DNA of 64,000 bases from Microcystis aeruginosa NIES-4325 (GCF_008974145.1 NZ_BJKP01000001.1:124001-188000); one strand, 5' to 3'. Counted from the stretch's first letter, positions 44,350 to 54,212 are shown. A program made the numbers and translations. The notes: generated from the letters alone by a model not told the origin.

Positions 44350-44375
44350 ATCGCTATTAGGGGCTGACTTTCAGC

Positions 44376-45122
44376 TTAGTTAATCTGGTTCTTTAAATAT
44401 TTCAGTTCATCAAGGGTTAAAAAACGGTAATCACCCAAGGGTAAGGGGGAATTATTACCAGAGTTTAGTTGAATAGGACCGATGGCACTGCGATGAAGTT
44501 TCAGGACGTGATAACCTAATTCTTCAGCTACACAGCGAATCTGCCGATTTCTTCCCTCCACTAAAATAACTTCTAATAGGGTTTTTTGGTCGGTTTGCTT
44601 GAGAATCTCAACCTGTGCGGGTAAGGTTTTTTTTCCCCCTAAGAAGATACCTTCTCGCCAACGCTGGAGAGCAAGTCTATCAATGGCACCATCTAGCCAA
44701 ACCCGATAGGTTTTGGGCAAGTGATAACGGGGATGGGTGAGGGTGAGGGTGAGTTGACCGTCGTTGGTGAGGAGTAAAGCCCCAGTGGTGTTAATGTCCA
44801 ACCTTCCTACGGGATGTAACCCCGTCTTGCTGGCGAGGGAGTCGGGCAAAAGGTCAATCACCGTCGGCCGGTTTTGTGGATCCTTACAGGTAGAAACCAC
44901 ACCAATGGGTTTGTTGATTAGTATATACAATCTTTGGGGACGATTGCCCGGTTCAATTTTTTTTCCGTCTATCTCTAGGTGATCTTTTTCGGGGTCGGCT
45001 TTTTCTCCTAACTGCACGATTTTGCCATTCCGTCTCACCCGGCCGGCTACGATCATCTCCTCCGCCCTTCTTCGGGAGGCAATCCCCCACTGGGCAAGGA
45101 TTTTCTGGACTCTCTCCGCCAT
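44376..45122 (-). CDS. Ribosomal pseudouridine synthase, RsuA/RluB family
   Basis: 248 aa. An N-terminal S4 RNA-binding domain ([21 protein letters not shown]) is followed by the catalytic domain with the family motif [20 protein letters not shown], whose Asp is the nucleophile. [25 protein letters not shown] is the second conserved block. It isomerises one uridine in rRNA, in the RluB/RluF site class by length and motif, although the exact site is not certain. The stop lies 27 bp upstream (on this strand) of the RodZ-like gene, so the three minus-strand genes may form an operon. Confidence 0.93.
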   Translation of the reverse strand: MAERVQKILAQWGIASRRRAEEMIVAGRVRRNGKIVQLGEKADPEKDHLEIDGKKIEPGNRPQRLYILINKPIGVVSTCKDPQNRPTVIDLLPDSLASKTGLHPVGRLDINTTGALLLTNDGQLTLTLTHPRYHLPKTYRVWLDGAIDRLALQRWREGIFLGGKKTLPAQVEILKQTDQKTLLEVILVEGRNRQIRCVAEELGYHVLKLHRSAIGPIQLNSGNNSPLPLGDYRFLTLDELKYLKNQIN

Positions 45123-45377
45123 TTTTTTTTAGTTTTTAACCCTTTCTATCTCCTATTATAGGCATCCTAAAAGGGTTTTTTCGCCCAAATAGTGAAGAAA
45201 AACCGAATATCTCCGGCTGCCTCTTGGATTTTTTTCTTTGAAAACTTCTCAAAAAAAAGAGGAGTAATCCCTTGACTTGGGCGGCGGCTTCGGTTATACT
45301 TTTCTTATAATGGGAATTTGTGCGTTTTTAATTAGACTCCAATAGTCCATTATATATAAAGTCTTATAAAAATATTA

Positions 45378-45629
45378 TTGCAAAAAGCCCTGAAAAAAGC
45401 AAGCAAAATTTTGCCGACAATTGTTAAAAAAGTCGGGCTAGTTTTCCTTACGGGGGGATATGACTTTAAACGGGTTATTTCTCGGTTATCCAAGCGGTTG
45501 AGAGAAGAAAGAGATCGGCAATTGATGGAAGAAATTGTGATAGAGAAAATCATGACTAATACATTTATCTGTGTTGATTTTAGTTTTATAAATTCTTGTA
45601 GGGTGCGTGTTTGCGGCGATAATCTCTGA
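45378..45629 (+). CDS. Possible small basic protein
   Basis: 83 codons from a TTG start: KALKKASKILPTIVKKVGLVFL then RVISRLSKRLREERDRQLMEEI. The first 65 residues are basic and could form amphipathic helices. The last part reads through a dispersed repeat (45596-45714), so its C-terminus may be repeat-derived. A competing 96-codon frame lies on the other strand. No family is recognised. Confidence 0.3.
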   Translation: MQKALKKASKILPTIVKKVGLVFLTGGYDFKRVISRLSKRLREERDRQLMEEIVIEKIMTNTFICVDFSFINSCRVRVCGDNL

Positions 45630-45714
45630 CAAAAAAACAAATTAATAATCTGCCGTAACGCAACAACTTAATTATTCAATTGGTGCGTTACACTTTTGCG
45701 CTTCGCACCCTACG
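45596..45714. repeat. TTGTAGGGTG-type palindromic repeat, copy A
   Basis: It starts TTGTAGGGTGCGTG and ends CGCACCCTACGA (an inverse end), with an AATTAATAATCTGCCGTAACG centre. It is related to copies at 45722-45818 and 46304-46434. Confidence 0.7.
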
Positions 45715-45721
45715 AATTAGC

Positions 45722-45818
45722 TTGTAGGGTGAGTGTTTGCGGTTACTAATTCTGATGAAAAACTAAAATTAATAATCCGCCGTAACGACCAAATTTATCA
45801 TCAAATTGGTGCGTTACG
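45722..45818. repeat. TTGTAGGGTG-type palindromic repeat, copy B (one end lost)
   Basis: It starts CTTGTAGGGTGAGTGTTTGCGG and shares the AATTAATAATCCGCCGTAACG core and TTGGTGCGTTACG, then stops 3 bp from the hicA stop codon. The closing CACCCTAC end is missing. Confidence 0.65.
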
Positions 45819-45821
45819 TTG

Positions 45822-46028
45822 TCAAATATCATCTTCAGTTAATCCTGAATCTTTGAGAATACCTTTTAATGTTCCTATTGGTAAATCTCGATTTCCATGG
45901 GTTGGTATAACAATAATTGCAGAAACATTTTCTTTGGTATAGATATAATGACTTCCTTTAATTATTGCCAATTTCCAGCCAAATCTTTCAACGACTTTAC
46001 ATAATTTTTTACCTGAGATTGACTTCAT
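45822..46028 (-). CDS. hicA: HicA-family toxin (mRNA interferase)
   Basis: 68 aa, a typical HicA. It has a dsRNA-binding-like fold, with SGKKLCKVVERFGW and the catalytic His in KGSHYIYTKE (about residue 27). The second half reads VIPTHGNRDLPIGTLKGILKDSGLTEDD. HicA cleaves mRNA and slows growth until neutralised by HicB. It overlaps hicB by 4 bp (46025-46028), so translation is coupled, with the antitoxin gene first. A palindromic repeat ends right at its stop. Confidence 0.93.
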   Translation of the reverse strand: MKSISGKKLCKVVERFGWKLAIIKGSHYIYTKENVSAIIVIPTHGNRDLPIGTLKGILKDSGLTEDDI

Positions 46029-46231
46029 ACAGAAATCTCCACTAATTGCTGATTCTCTTTTCGATCAAGTAATTTTTTTTCATGAGAAACTTCTAACCAG
46101 CCTTCTATTGCCTCTTTAACCATGACCATCAAATCATCATAATTGTCTGCCCAAGTATGACAACCAGACAAAGCTGGTACAGTTGCACACCAAACATCAT
46201 CTTCTTGCCAGACAACCACTTTGATATTCAT
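46025..46231 (-). CDS. hicB: HicB-family antitoxin
   Basis: 68 aa. It is a short HicB with the partial RNase H-like fold: VVVWQEDDVWCATVPALSGCHTW and a YDDLMVMVKEAIEGWLE helix. It lacks the extra C-terminal DNA-binding domain of long HicB forms, so autoregulation may be weak or may use another factor. It is first in the hicBA operon and overlaps hicA by 4 bp. Upstream (46232-46300) is AT-rich and probably holds the promoter. Confidence 0.92.
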   Translation of the reverse strand: MNIKVVVWQEDDVWCATVPALSGCHTWADNYDDLMVMVKEAIEGWLEVSHEKKLLDRKENQQLVEISV

Positions 46232-46614
46232 AATAAATATTTTTTATTGACTGAGATTTATTTTAATAATAACATAAACTTGTTTTTTTGTGTAAGCCTG
46301 ATCTTGTAGGGTGGGTGTTTGGGGCGATAATCTCTAACAAAAAAACAAATTAATAATCCGCACCCCACGCACCAACTTAATTATTAAATGGGTGCGTTAC
46401 GCTTTAGCTAACGCACCTACGATTTATGTTTATGTTTGTGGCTAAATTGACAAAAGTTGCTCAAAATATAGCCTTAGCAAAATAAATCGGCCTATTCCTA
46501 GGTAAGCTGAGTTGAGGATAAGCCGAAACCCTAATTTTACCCTAGCTGGTTAGCTCTATTCTTTCGTGGAAGTCATTACCAAATCTCCTTAGTCCGAACT
46601 AACTTAGCTGACAA
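46232..46614. other. Intergenic region between hicB and the STAND gene
   Basis: 383 bp without a gene. It contains a repeat of the TTGTAGGGTG family (46304-46434). The rest (46440-46614) shows no gene, hairpin or clear promoter to me. Confidence 0.55.
46304..46434. repeat. TTGTAGGGTG-type palindromic repeat, copy C
   Basis: TTGTAGGGTGGGTGTTTGGGG start, AATTAATAATCCGCACC core, and AACGCACCTACGA inverse end. Confidence 0.7.
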
Positions 46615-49600
46615 TTAATTCTTTGTACCAATTCCATCACACAAACCCCTATCCTCCTTCCTAACATCAGAATTAGGATTGTGCAAATAAGCGCTTACCC
46701 AATCGCAACTCCGCCCCATTAAAGCATCTAAATCCCAGCCATTGTTTCCATTCCAGAGTTTTATTGTTCCAAGATTATCAACAGAAGCTAGGGTTTTGCC
46801 ATCGGGACTAAAGTGAATACTATTGAAAATAGTACTCTTAGTATCATTATTGAAACTATCTTCATAATCCACAAGAGTTCGGAATTTTATTTTTTTGTCT
46901 AAACTCCAAAGTTCAATTTCCTTTTTTTTCTGACGAATAACTGCAAGAGTCTTACCATCTGGGTTGAAAACCAAACCACCAAAGTGATTGTCATCGCCAT
47001 TTTCATTATTCTCTGTAAGGGCAAGAATTTGTTTACCATTTTTAACATTCCAGATTTTGATAATTCCATAATCATTACCAGTTGCTAATTTATTACCATC
47101 GGCACTAAAACTAACATAGTGGATATTAGGATCATGTTCGGTAAAGGTACGGATTTCTTTTCCTGTTTCTATATTCCAGAGTTTAATAGTGCCGTCATAG
47201 CCATTAACAGAAGCTAATATTTTGCTATCTGGACTAAAACTCATAAAAAGGAGATTCTTGCTTCCATCCTTACTTGATTGTGAGGAGTTAACTACTGGAA
47301 TTATATAAGTTTTTCCCCTGTTCTCTAAACTCCAGAGTTTGATTGTTCCGTCTCCAGGAATAGAAGCAAATGTCTTGAGATCAGGAGTAAAATCTATATA
47401 AGGAAGTGATTCCGAATAGGAGGAACGAGAGAAATTAGCTGGCTGCTTGAAACAGCGAATGGGTTTCTTCATCCTTAAATCCCAGAGTTTGATAGTGCCG
47501 TCACCACTAAGAGAAGCCAATGTCTTACCATCTGAACCAAAACCAAAATCTCCATAACCAATATTTAATATTTGAATTGTATGCCCTGTTTTTATATTCC
47601 AGAGTTTGATAATGCCGCCACCAATATTATAAGTCAATGTCTTACTGTCTGGACTAAAGCTAAAATTTGAAGATGTGTAATCTGTGAGAGTGCGGATTTC
47701 TTCCTCTTTCTCTACATCCCAAAGTTTGACAATGCTGTCAGCACTACCAGAAGCCAATGTCTTACTGTCTGGACTAAAACTAACACTTTTGACTGCCCAA
47801 TCGTGACCTTTTAGAGTGAGGATTTTTTCTCCTGTCTTTACATCCCAGAGTTTGATACTGCCGTCATCACTACCAGAAGCCAATGTCTTACCGTCTGGAC
47901 TAAAACTAACACTTTGGACTAAACTATTATCACCTTTTAGTGTGCGGATTTTTTCCCCTGTCTTTACATCCCAGAGTTTGATAGTGCCGTCATCACTACC
48001 AGAAGCCAATGTCTTACCGTCTGGACTAAAACTAACACTTTGGGCTAAACTATTATCACCTTTTAGGGTGCGGATTTTTTCTCCTGTCTCTACATCCCAG
48101 AGTTTGATTGTTTTGTCACCACTACCAGCAGCCAATATTTTACCGTCTAGACTAAAACTAACACTTTGGACTGAACTATCGTCACCTTTCAGGGGGCGGA
48201 TTTCTTTTCCTGTCTCTACATTCCAGAGTTTGATAGTCGTGCCATCACTGCTAGAAGCCAATGTCTTGCTGTCAGGGCTGAAACTGATATCCTTATCATG
48301 CCCCATGCGGGTATCGACATACCCATCCCGCCCCATGTCGGTGGGGATTTCCTCGCCTGTCTCTACATTCCAGAGTTGGATAACTCTACCAGCAGAAACT
48401 AAAGTTTTGCTGTCTGGACTAAAACGTACACTATCAATTCCATCACTGGCAAAGTTATCAAGATTGAGAGTGTGGATTTCTTCTCCAGTTTCTACATTCC
48501 AAAGTTTGATAGTGCCGTCAGAACTACTAGAAGCCAAAGTCTTACCATCTGGACTAAAACTTACGCTGGAGATTAGGTCACCATACCCCTTAAAGCTATT
48601 ATATTCTCTTACTGTTACAAGAGCTTTCTGTAAAGCCTCCATTACTTCGGCATTAATTGTACGTTGTTTTTGCAAAATTTTTCCTGCTTTGATCGCTTGT
48701 ACAAAAGCTTCTAATCCTTTATTTTCATTCAATAGAGATAAAGAAAGCCTAGCAATAGATTCAGCCTGATTGTATTTCGCTTGTTGTGTTTGTTTCCAAG
48801 CCATCCAACCCAATCCCGTACTAATTACCACCGCCACCAAGGAACCCGCCGCAATCCCCCAAGCGGTTCTAATTTCCCGCCGCCTGCGGGCTGCTTCGGC
48901 TTGTTTTATCCGTTCTCGCTCTTGGAGACTCTGCCTGATAAAATCCTGTTCACTTTGGCTGATATCTTCTGGGCGTTTCTTCAATTGTTCTTCCGCCTCC
49001 GCCAACGCCGCCCCGCGCAACCATGAGCCTTCATCCCCCTGCGTCTTTTGCCATTGCCCCATCGCCCCCCGCAAACGCTCTTGCCAAGCGCGAAAAACCC
49101 TGTCTGTATCCATCCAGCCCCGCAATTCCCCCCAATTGCGAATCAGTGCTTCATGCACCACTTCCACCGTCTCCACCTGTGCCTCTTCACTGCGACTGGT
49201 GACAACTAAACGCGCATCCGCCAATTGTTTCACCAGCGCCCAATTTACCGCCCCCAATTCCGCTTTTGTCGCCAGCCGCCGCGTATCTTCTGTGCCTTCT
49301 CCTGGGCGCACCAATTGGATGAAAATGCGCCGCATCTGTTCCCGTTGCGCCTCACTCAGCTTGTCATATTCTTCATTGGCATGGCGGGCCAAAGCACCCT
49401 GCACTTGGCCAATTTCTGTATATGCCAGATGGGTTAATTCTTTGCCCTGTCGCCGCTGCCACAATTCCGTCAAAGCAAACTCTAGTAATGGCAAATTCCC
49501 CGGCTCACTCTCCACATCATCGAGGATGCGCTCCACCAGTCCCGCTTCAAATGTCACCCCCAATTTTTGCGCCGGTTTTTCAATAACTTCTGTGAGTTCT

Positions 49601-50376
49601 TCTCGGTTCATCGGCCCCAATTTCAAGTCAGTATTTTGTAAGACATCGGCAAAGGGACGATAGGAAAGAGCATTCCCCAAGAAATCGGCCCGCATAGTTA
49701 ATACCAACACCACTCCTACCCTTTCAAAGGGGAATGTAGTTAATTTATCGAGAAAATTACGGCGGATTGTTTCATCAGGACAGAGGGTATAAAGTTCCTC
49801 AAATTGGTCGGCAATTAGCAGTACCCGTTCACTGGGATAATTGTGTTTGATTTGGGCAAAAACATCAGCTAAAGGAATGTCGCCATCACGCAAATAATTT
49901 GCTAACTGACGCGCTTGGGCGAGGCGGTCTGTCTCATTTAAATTAGTTGTATAAAGGGGAACTAATGCCAAAGCTAGGGCATGAAAAGGGTCAGAACCGG
50001 GACGAAAATGGGTAAACTGCCAGTGACCTTCTTGTTGCAATTTGGGGACTAATCCCGCAAAAACTACCGAGGATTTACCACTTCCCGACGCACCTAATAG
50101 GGGGATAAAATTACGGGTTTGGGTTGCCTGAAATAGGGTTTTAATAAAGCTTTTGCGCCCAAAAAAGTATTCTGCATCTCCTGGCCCAAAATGAAACAAG
50201 CCACGATAGGGACAGGGCAGTTTATCATCGGCAACATCGGCAGAATCAGCAGGGGCTATTCTTGCTTCTTCTCGATAATAGTAATTGGTAATCGTGATGG
50301 TTGCATTGCCAGTCCCAGAGGTAGCAGCATATTGAGCTTCTGTAATATTTTGTTGAATTTCGCTTGGTTCTGACAT
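46615..50376 (-). CDS. STAND NTPase with 14 WD40 repeats and N-terminal amyloid-like motif
   Basis: 1253 aa from the second ATG (50376), which has AGG nine bases upstream. The longer frame opens at 50385. Positions below count from 50385. An N-terminal motif at 10-33 (QQNITEAQYAATSGTGN, then ATIT) matches the C-terminus of the upstream effector. The nSTAND1 mark is CPYRGLFHF...FFGR (58-77), Walker A GASGSGKS (98-105) and Walker B RVLLIADQFEE (187-197). A winged-helix part ends near 500, and one membrane-like helix lies at about 508-529. From about 603 come 14 WD40 repeats, enough for two seven-blade propellers. It probably senses a ligand and oligomerises with ATP. It is the second gene of a two-gene operon, about 30 bp after the effector. 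Confidence 0.9.
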   Translation of the reverse strand: MSEPSEIQQNITEAQYAATSGTGNATITITNYYYREEARIAPADSADVADDKLPCPYRGLFHFGPGDAEYFFGRKSFIKTLFQATQTRNFIPLLGASGSGKSSVVFAGLVPKLQQEGHWQFTHFRPGSDPFHALALALVPLYTTNLNETDRLAQARQLANYLRDGDIPLADVFAQIKHNYPSERVLLIADQFEELYTLCPDETIRRNFLDKLTTFPFERVGVVLVLTMRADFLGNALSYRPFADVLQNTDLKLGPMNREELTEVIEKPAQKLGVTFEAGLVERILDDVESEPGNLPLLEFALTELWQRRQGKELTHLAYTEIGQVQGALARHANEEYDKLSEAQREQMRRIFIQLVRPGEGTEDTRRLATKAELGAVNWALVKQLADARLVVTSRSEEAQVETVEVVHEALIRNWGELRGWMDTDRVFRAWQERLRGAMGQWQKTQGDEGSWLRGAALAEAEEQLKKRPEDISQSEQDFIRQSLQERERIKQAEAARRRREIRTAWGIAAGSLVAVVISTGLGWMAWKQTQQAKYNQAESIARLSLSLLNENKGLEAFVQAIKAGKILQKQRTINAEVMEALQKALVTVREYNSFKGYGDLISSVSFSPDGKTLASSSSDGTIKLWNVETGEEIHTLNLDNFASDGIDSVRFSPDSKTLVSAGRVIQLWNVETGEEIPTDMGRDGYVDTRMGHDKDISFSPDSKTLASSSDGTTIKLWNVETGKEIRPLKGDDSSVQSVSFSLDGKILAAGSGDKTIKLWDVETGEKIRTLKGDNSLAQSVSFSPDGKTLASGSDDGTIKLWDVKTGEKIRTLKGDNSLVQSVSFSPDGKTLASGSDDGSIKLWDVKTGEKILTLKGHDWAVKSVSFSPDSKTLASGSADSIVKLWDVEKEEEIRTLTDYTSSNFSFSPDSKTLTYNIGGGIIKLWNIKTGHTIQILNIGYGDFGFGSDGKTLASLSGDGTIKLWDLRMKKPIRCFKQPANFSRSSYSESLPYIDFTPDLKTFASIPGDGTIKLWSLENRGKTYIIPVVNSSQSSKDGSKNLLFMSFSPDSKILASVNGYDGTIKLWNIETGKEIRTFTEHDPNIHYVSFSADGNKLATGNDYGIIKIWNVKNGKQILALTENNENGDDNHFGGLVFNPDGKTLAVIRQKKKEIELWSLDKKIKFRTLVDYEDSFNNDTKSTIFNSIHFSPDGKTLASVDNLGTIKLWNGNNGWDLDALMGRSCDWVSAYLHNPNSDVRKEDRGLCDGIGTKN
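47700..48260 (-). repeat. Near-identical WD40 coding repeats
   Basis: Repeats 4-6 of the WD40 array (SPDGKTLASGSDDGTIKLWD and close variants) differ by only a few bases per unit, while the outer repeats have diverged. The unit is about 125 bp. Confidence 0.85.
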
Positions 50377-50407
50377 ATCAACCATCCTGATTAATTAAAA
50401 TACAGTC

Positions 50408-50812
50408 TCAGTCATCCTTAGATGTGCCATGCTCGGTGATGCTGCTAATACTAGCATTACCCGTGCCAGAGGCAGCAGCATATTTAACATTACTGATATT
50501 TTGGGTGATAATTTGTTGTCCACCGGGTTGTTCTTGGAGCTTGTCTAGTAAATCTTGGGCTAATTTAGTGATTTCATTATCTTTATCAACCCCCGCTTCG
50601 ACAATTTTATCTTTTAACAAACCTTCAGCTTTCTTGATATCCTCTGGTTTTGCCTCTACCATGGCTTGTGCTAAAGCATCATTAGTAAACTTACGCTTAA
50701 TCAAGGTTTTCAAACCTTGATATGTATCTTTAACGCCTTTTTCCGCCGTATCTTTAGCCGCAGCAACCGCACCGGCAGTCAAGGCGGTGACAATCAGAGA
50801 AACTGGTTCCAT
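50408..50812 (-). CDS. Bell-like membrane-targeting effector with C-terminal amyloid-like motif
   Basis: 134 aa from ATG 50812 (MEPVSLIVTAL), which has GGGAG nine bases upstream. The frame also opens at 50833. Residues 1-45 are a hydrophobic Ala/Gly helix followed by basic helices (AKDTAEKGVKDTYQGLK and TLIKRKF), as in Bell/HeLo-like cell-death domains. The middle is Lys/Glu-rich helix. The C-terminus (about 99-126) carries ITQNISNVKYAAASGTGN and ASISS, matching the receptor's N-terminal motif. By analogy with NLR-effector pairs, the receptor would seed the effector through this motif, and the effector would attack the membrane. That role is inference. It starts the operon. Confidence 0.7.
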   Translation of the reverse strand: MEPVSLIVTALTAGAVAAAKDTAEKGVKDTYQGLKTLIKRKFTNDALAQAMVEAKPEDIKKAEGLLKDKIVEAGVDKDNEITKLAQDLLDKLQEQPGGQQIITQNISNVKYAAASGTGNASISSITEHGTSKDD

Positions 50813-50969
50813 TGTTTGATACTCCCAATACAATATTGCTGATTCAATCTTAGATCAAATCAGTTTTTAATAGTAAGCTAAACCGCAATCAGCTAGAGAA
50901 CTGGAATTTCACGGCCAAGCCACTAAGCCTTAAAAGTATTGCTAAGTAGGTAGGCGTTAAAAATTATCA

Positions 50970-51045
50970 GATACCCCCCTTATTAAGGGGGGACTAAGGG
51001 GGGATCGGCACCCCCCTTATCAAGGGGGGCAGGGGGGATCGAACC
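50970..51045. repeat. CCCCCCTTAT/AAGGGGGG inverted repeats
   Basis: Two tandem foldbacks: ACCCCCCTTATTAAGGGGGG and CACCCCCCTTATCAAGGGGGG, the second with one base changed, then AGGGGGGATCG. Confidence 0.8.
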
Positions 51046-51137
51046 TAAAATCGATTTTTAATTTAATTATAACCAGCTACTTATACAAAAATCTTAGCTG
51101 AAAAAGCCAAACTACGGTTTTCCCTGTGGATGGGGTT

Positions 51138-51184
51138 TATCAGTTATCGGATTTGAGTTTTCAGTTCACTGTTTACTGAACAAT
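51138..51184. repeat. STRR tract after the Ca2+ ATPase gene
   Basis: ATCAGTTATCGG, CAGTTCACTG and TTTACTGAACAATG units. Confidence 0.55.
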
Positions 51185-51200
51185 GAAAAAAGCTCCCTGA

Positions 51201-53987
51201 TTATCGCCGATGATACCAACGGGTAAATAATTTTTCTAACTCCACCCAAACGAATAACAAGGTACTAAATCCCAAACAGATTAATAATTCTTCTTTAGTT
51301 AAAAATTGAGTGCCGAAAAAATCCCGCAGGGCAGGAACATAGATTAACATCAGTTGAAAAATCGTCGTCAGGGTTACTGCTACCCAGAGATAGGGATTAG
51401 TCAAAGGATTCATTTCTATGGTAAGATGATCGCTTGATCGCACGGAAATGGCATGACCCATCTGAGCTAAACAGAGAGTAGTAAAAACCATAGTTTTCCA
51501 TGAACCAGTATTACCAAAAAGCGGATCCAAGCGCACAGCGATCAACATTTGAGTGATATTAATAATCGAAAAAATAATCCCAATTCTCACAATATAACTG
51601 CCCAAACCGCGAGCAAAAATACTTTCTTGGGGACTAAAAGGAGGGCGACGCATAATATTAGGAGAAGCGGGTTCCACTGCTAAAGCTAACGCGGGTAAAC
51701 CATCAGTAACTAAATTCATCCAGAGAATTTGTAGGGGAGTTAGGGGAGTAACTAAACCCAAAAGAGGTGAAGCTGCGATAGTAATTACTTCCCCGATATT
51801 ACTGCCGAGAATATATTTAATAAAACTGCGAATATTGTTATAAACGACTCGCCCTTCTTCCGTGGCAGCGACGATGGTGGCAAAATTATCATCAAGGAGA
51901 ATCATATCACTAGCCTCTTTGGTGACATCGGTTCCAGCGATTCCCATGGCAATACCGATATCTGCTTGTTTCAAGGCCGGAGCATCATTAACCCCATCTC
52001 CGGTCATAGCAACAAATTTACCCTTTTTTTGCAAGGCGCGGACAATAGTTAATTTATGTTCGGGGGAGACACGAGCATAGATGTTAGTTTTGTCAATGAG
52101 GTTTTCTAGCTGAATTGCTGATAATTTATCTAATTCTCGCCCTGAGATGACTAAAGCTCCCGCTTGGGCAATACCAAGACTTTTAGCCACCGCTAGAGCA
52201 GTTAATTGATGATCGCCGGTGATCATAATCGGACGGATTCCCGCTTCTCGACACCTAGCGACGGCGATTTGTACCTCTGGTCGCGGTGCGTCGATCATAC
52301 CGACCATTCCTAACCAAATTAGCTCATCTTCGCTGATTTCAGTTGATTCTGACGGATAAATTAATGTTTTATAGGCTAATCCTAAGACTCGTAAACCCCT
52401 GTTAGCCATAGCATTGTTAGCGACTAAGACTTGTTCTTTTTCCCTATCCCCAAAAGGAAGACTTTCTAATCCCGATTGATAGGAGAGACACTGTTCAAGA
52501 ATTAATTCCGGAGAACCTTTGGTAAATAGTACGGGATTGACTCCTTGACAAATGACCGACATTCGCTTTCTTTGGGAAGAAAAGGGTATTTCAGCGATTC
52601 TAGGGAACTCTTGCTTGGTTAGGGATAAATTTAAGCCCGCTTTCGCCCCTAAAACTAATAAGGCTCCTTCTGTGGGATCGCCTAAAATGCTATCCTGACT
52701 GTTATCGAGGTATAAACTGGCATCGTTGCAGAGGACACTGGCAATTAAGAGATGATGTAATTCTAGATCGGTTTTGGGATCGATCGCCCGTTGCTGGGAG
52801 TCTAAAAATTGTCCTTTTGGGCTATATCCTTCCCCAGTAACTAAAAAATTGCGATTAATTGTCTCTATCTCGCGCACAATCATTTTATTTTCCGTTAGCG
52901 TCCCGGTTTTGTCGGAACAGATCACATTAACGGAACCGAGGGTTTCTACTGCTGGCAGTTTACGAATCAAGGCCTGACGTTTGACCATGCGTTGAGTACC
53001 TAGGGCGAGAGTCAGGGTGATAACTGCGGGTAATCCTTCCGGAACGACGGCTACTGCCATACTAAGGGAAACTTCGACCAATTCCTGTAGGGCCGACCAA
53101 CCTGCATTGATCAGGCCGATGGTAATAGTCAGGGCAACTAGAATGAGAGAACCAGCAACAAGGACATTACCCAAGTGAGTCATTCTTTTTTGGAGAGGAG
53201 TGGGTTCATTGCCAACTGTTGCTAACATTTGAGCGATTTTGCCTAATTCCGTCGTCATTCCCGTATTGGTAACGATGACCTTGGCCCGGCCTTGCAGTAC
53301 CTCTGTTCCAGTAAAGACGAAATTTAAGCGATCGCCAAGGGGAGTATCCCTGTCTAAGGGGTCAATGGAGGCCGATTTATTAACACTATTTGCCTCTCCT
53401 GTCAAGGCCGATTCGCGAATTTGCAGGTTAAAAGCTTCGATAATTTGGCCGTCGGCGCTGATTTGGGTTCCCGCTTCAATCAGCATGATGTCCCCGGGTA
53501 CGAGATTAACCGCATCTATTTCTCTGCGTTGGCCCTCGCGAATAACATTAACTTGGGGAGAGGAAAGTTTTTTTAAAGCGGCCAGAGCTTTTTCGGCGCG
53601 ACTTTCTTGCAGATAGCCGAGGATACCATTGAGGATAACAATTGTTAAAATAGCGATCGTATCTTTGAAGGGAACACCAATTTTAGCCAGATGACCGCGC
53701 TGCAATTCCAGTAAATCTAGTCCTCCGGAAATTATGGCCACGGCAATTAAGAGGAGGAGCATAATATTGGTAAACTGATCTAGGAGAATTTGCCAATTAC
53801 TGCGCCCTGGACGTTCTTGTAGTTCATTTTTGCCGTAATATTTAATTCTTTCGACGATTTGCTCCCTATTGAGGCCATTAACAGCCGAACTGCCGAGGAT
53901 AGATAGGGTGGTTTCCACCGGATAGATATGCCAAGGCTGTTGCAAGTTAAGTCTAGAATGGGCAGAATAGTCGGCATTAGCGGCCAT
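51201..53987 (-). CDS. P2-type Ca2+-transporting ATPase (PacL-like)
   Basis: 928 aa. The phosphorylation Asp is D359 in [13 protein letters not shown], the A-domain has [10 protein letters not shown], the P-domain hinge is [16 protein letters not shown], and the M4 motif is [10 protein letters not shown] (312-321), the form typical of SERCA-type Ca2+ pumps. It has an N-terminal cation-ATPase domain and ten or so membrane helices. It expels Ca2+ (or Mn2+) from the cytosol through the plasma membrane. The ATG at 53987 gives the normal N-terminal domain. The histidine-kinase gene is upstream in the same orientation, with a 225-bp gap holding a MITE. Confidence 0.94.
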   Translation of the reverse strand: MAANADYSAHSRLNLQQPWHIYPVETTLSILGSSAVNGLNREQIVERIKYYGKNELQERPGRSNWQILLDQFTNIMLLLLIAVAIISGGLDLLELQRGHLAKIGVPFKDTIAILTIVILNGILGYLQESRAEKALAALKKLSSPQVNVIREGQRREIDAVNLVPGDIMLIEAGTQISADGQIIEAFNLQIRESALTGEANSVNKSASIDPLDRDTPLGDRLNFVFTGTEVLQGRAKVIVTNTGMTTELGKIAQMLATVGNEPTPLQKRMTHLGNVLVAGSLILVALTITIGLINAGWSALQELVEVSLSMAVAVVPEGLPAVITLTLALGTQRMVKRQALIRKLPAVETLGSVNVICSDKTGTLTENKMIVREIETINRNFLVTGEGYSPKGQFLDSQQRAIDPKTDLELHHLLIASVLCNDASLYLDNSQDSILGDPTEGALLVLGAKAGLNLSLTKQEFPRIAEIPFSSQRKRMSVICQGVNPVLFTKGSPELILEQCLSYQSGLESLPFGDREKEQVLVANNAMANRGLRVLGLAYKTLIYPSESTEISEDELIWLGMVGMIDAPRPEVQIAVARCREAGIRPIMITGDHQLTALAVAKSLGIAQAGALVISGRELDKLSAIQLENLIDKTNIYARVSPEHKLTIVRALQKKGKFVAMTGDGVNDAPALKQADIGIAMGIAGTDVTKEASDMILLDDNFATIVAATEEGRVVYNNIRSFIKYILGSNIGEVITIAASPLLGLVTPLTPLQILWMNLVTDGLPALALAVEPASPNIMRRPPFSPQESIFARGLGSYIVRIGIIFSIINITQMLIAVRLDPLFGNTGSWKTMVFTTLCLAQMGHAISVRSSDHLTIEMNPLTNPYLWVAVTLTTIFQLMLIYVPALRDFFGTQFLTKEELLICLGFSTLLFVWVELEKLFTRWYHRR

Positions 53988-54106
53988 GGCAAGTGAAGAT
54001 AGTTGATCTAGATAGATCTTAGCCCTTTCTTTCCCCAGTCACAGGAAAAAACAAATGCTCACACTGCCTCTCGCTGCTCATAGACAGTCTTAATGAGTAA
54101 TGTAGA

Positions 54107-54203
54107 TATAGCGGTAAGCGCTTGAGTGAGATACAAACCAAGCTTTGCCTAGCATGGTTTATAGCTCGTGACACTGTACCTCATACGACTGCACACCGCT
54201 ATA
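54107..54203 (+). repeat. 97-bp MITE-like element, copy 3
   Basis: Identical to copies 1 and 2 except for three substitutions (for example GCTTG for GATTG). It ends 9 bp before the stop codon of the histidine-kinase gene. Confidence 0.85.
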
Positions 54204-54212
54204 GTCAATAGC

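Larger units (their letters stand above)
50813..51200. other. Intergenic region upstream of the STAND operon
   Basis: 388 bp without a gene. It contains GC-rich inverted repeats with CCCCCCTTAT/AAGGGGGG arms at 50970-51045 and an STRR tract at 51138-51184. The promoter of the two-gene operon must lie in the first 150 bp (50813-50960), but I see no sure -10/-35. Confidence 0.55.

Noticed and set aside
45350-45640. 96-codon minus-strand frame
   Set aside because: It overlaps the plus-strand basic frame and a repeat. The composition favours neither strongly, and the plus frame is only slightly better.
47816-49663. Long plus-strand frames (317 and 297 codons) opposite the STAND-WD40 gene
   Set aside because: They mirror the minus-strand WD40 and NTPase coding sequence. 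Their repeats are antisense images of the WD40 units, and the composition (Ser/Pro/Leu-rich) is not protein-like.
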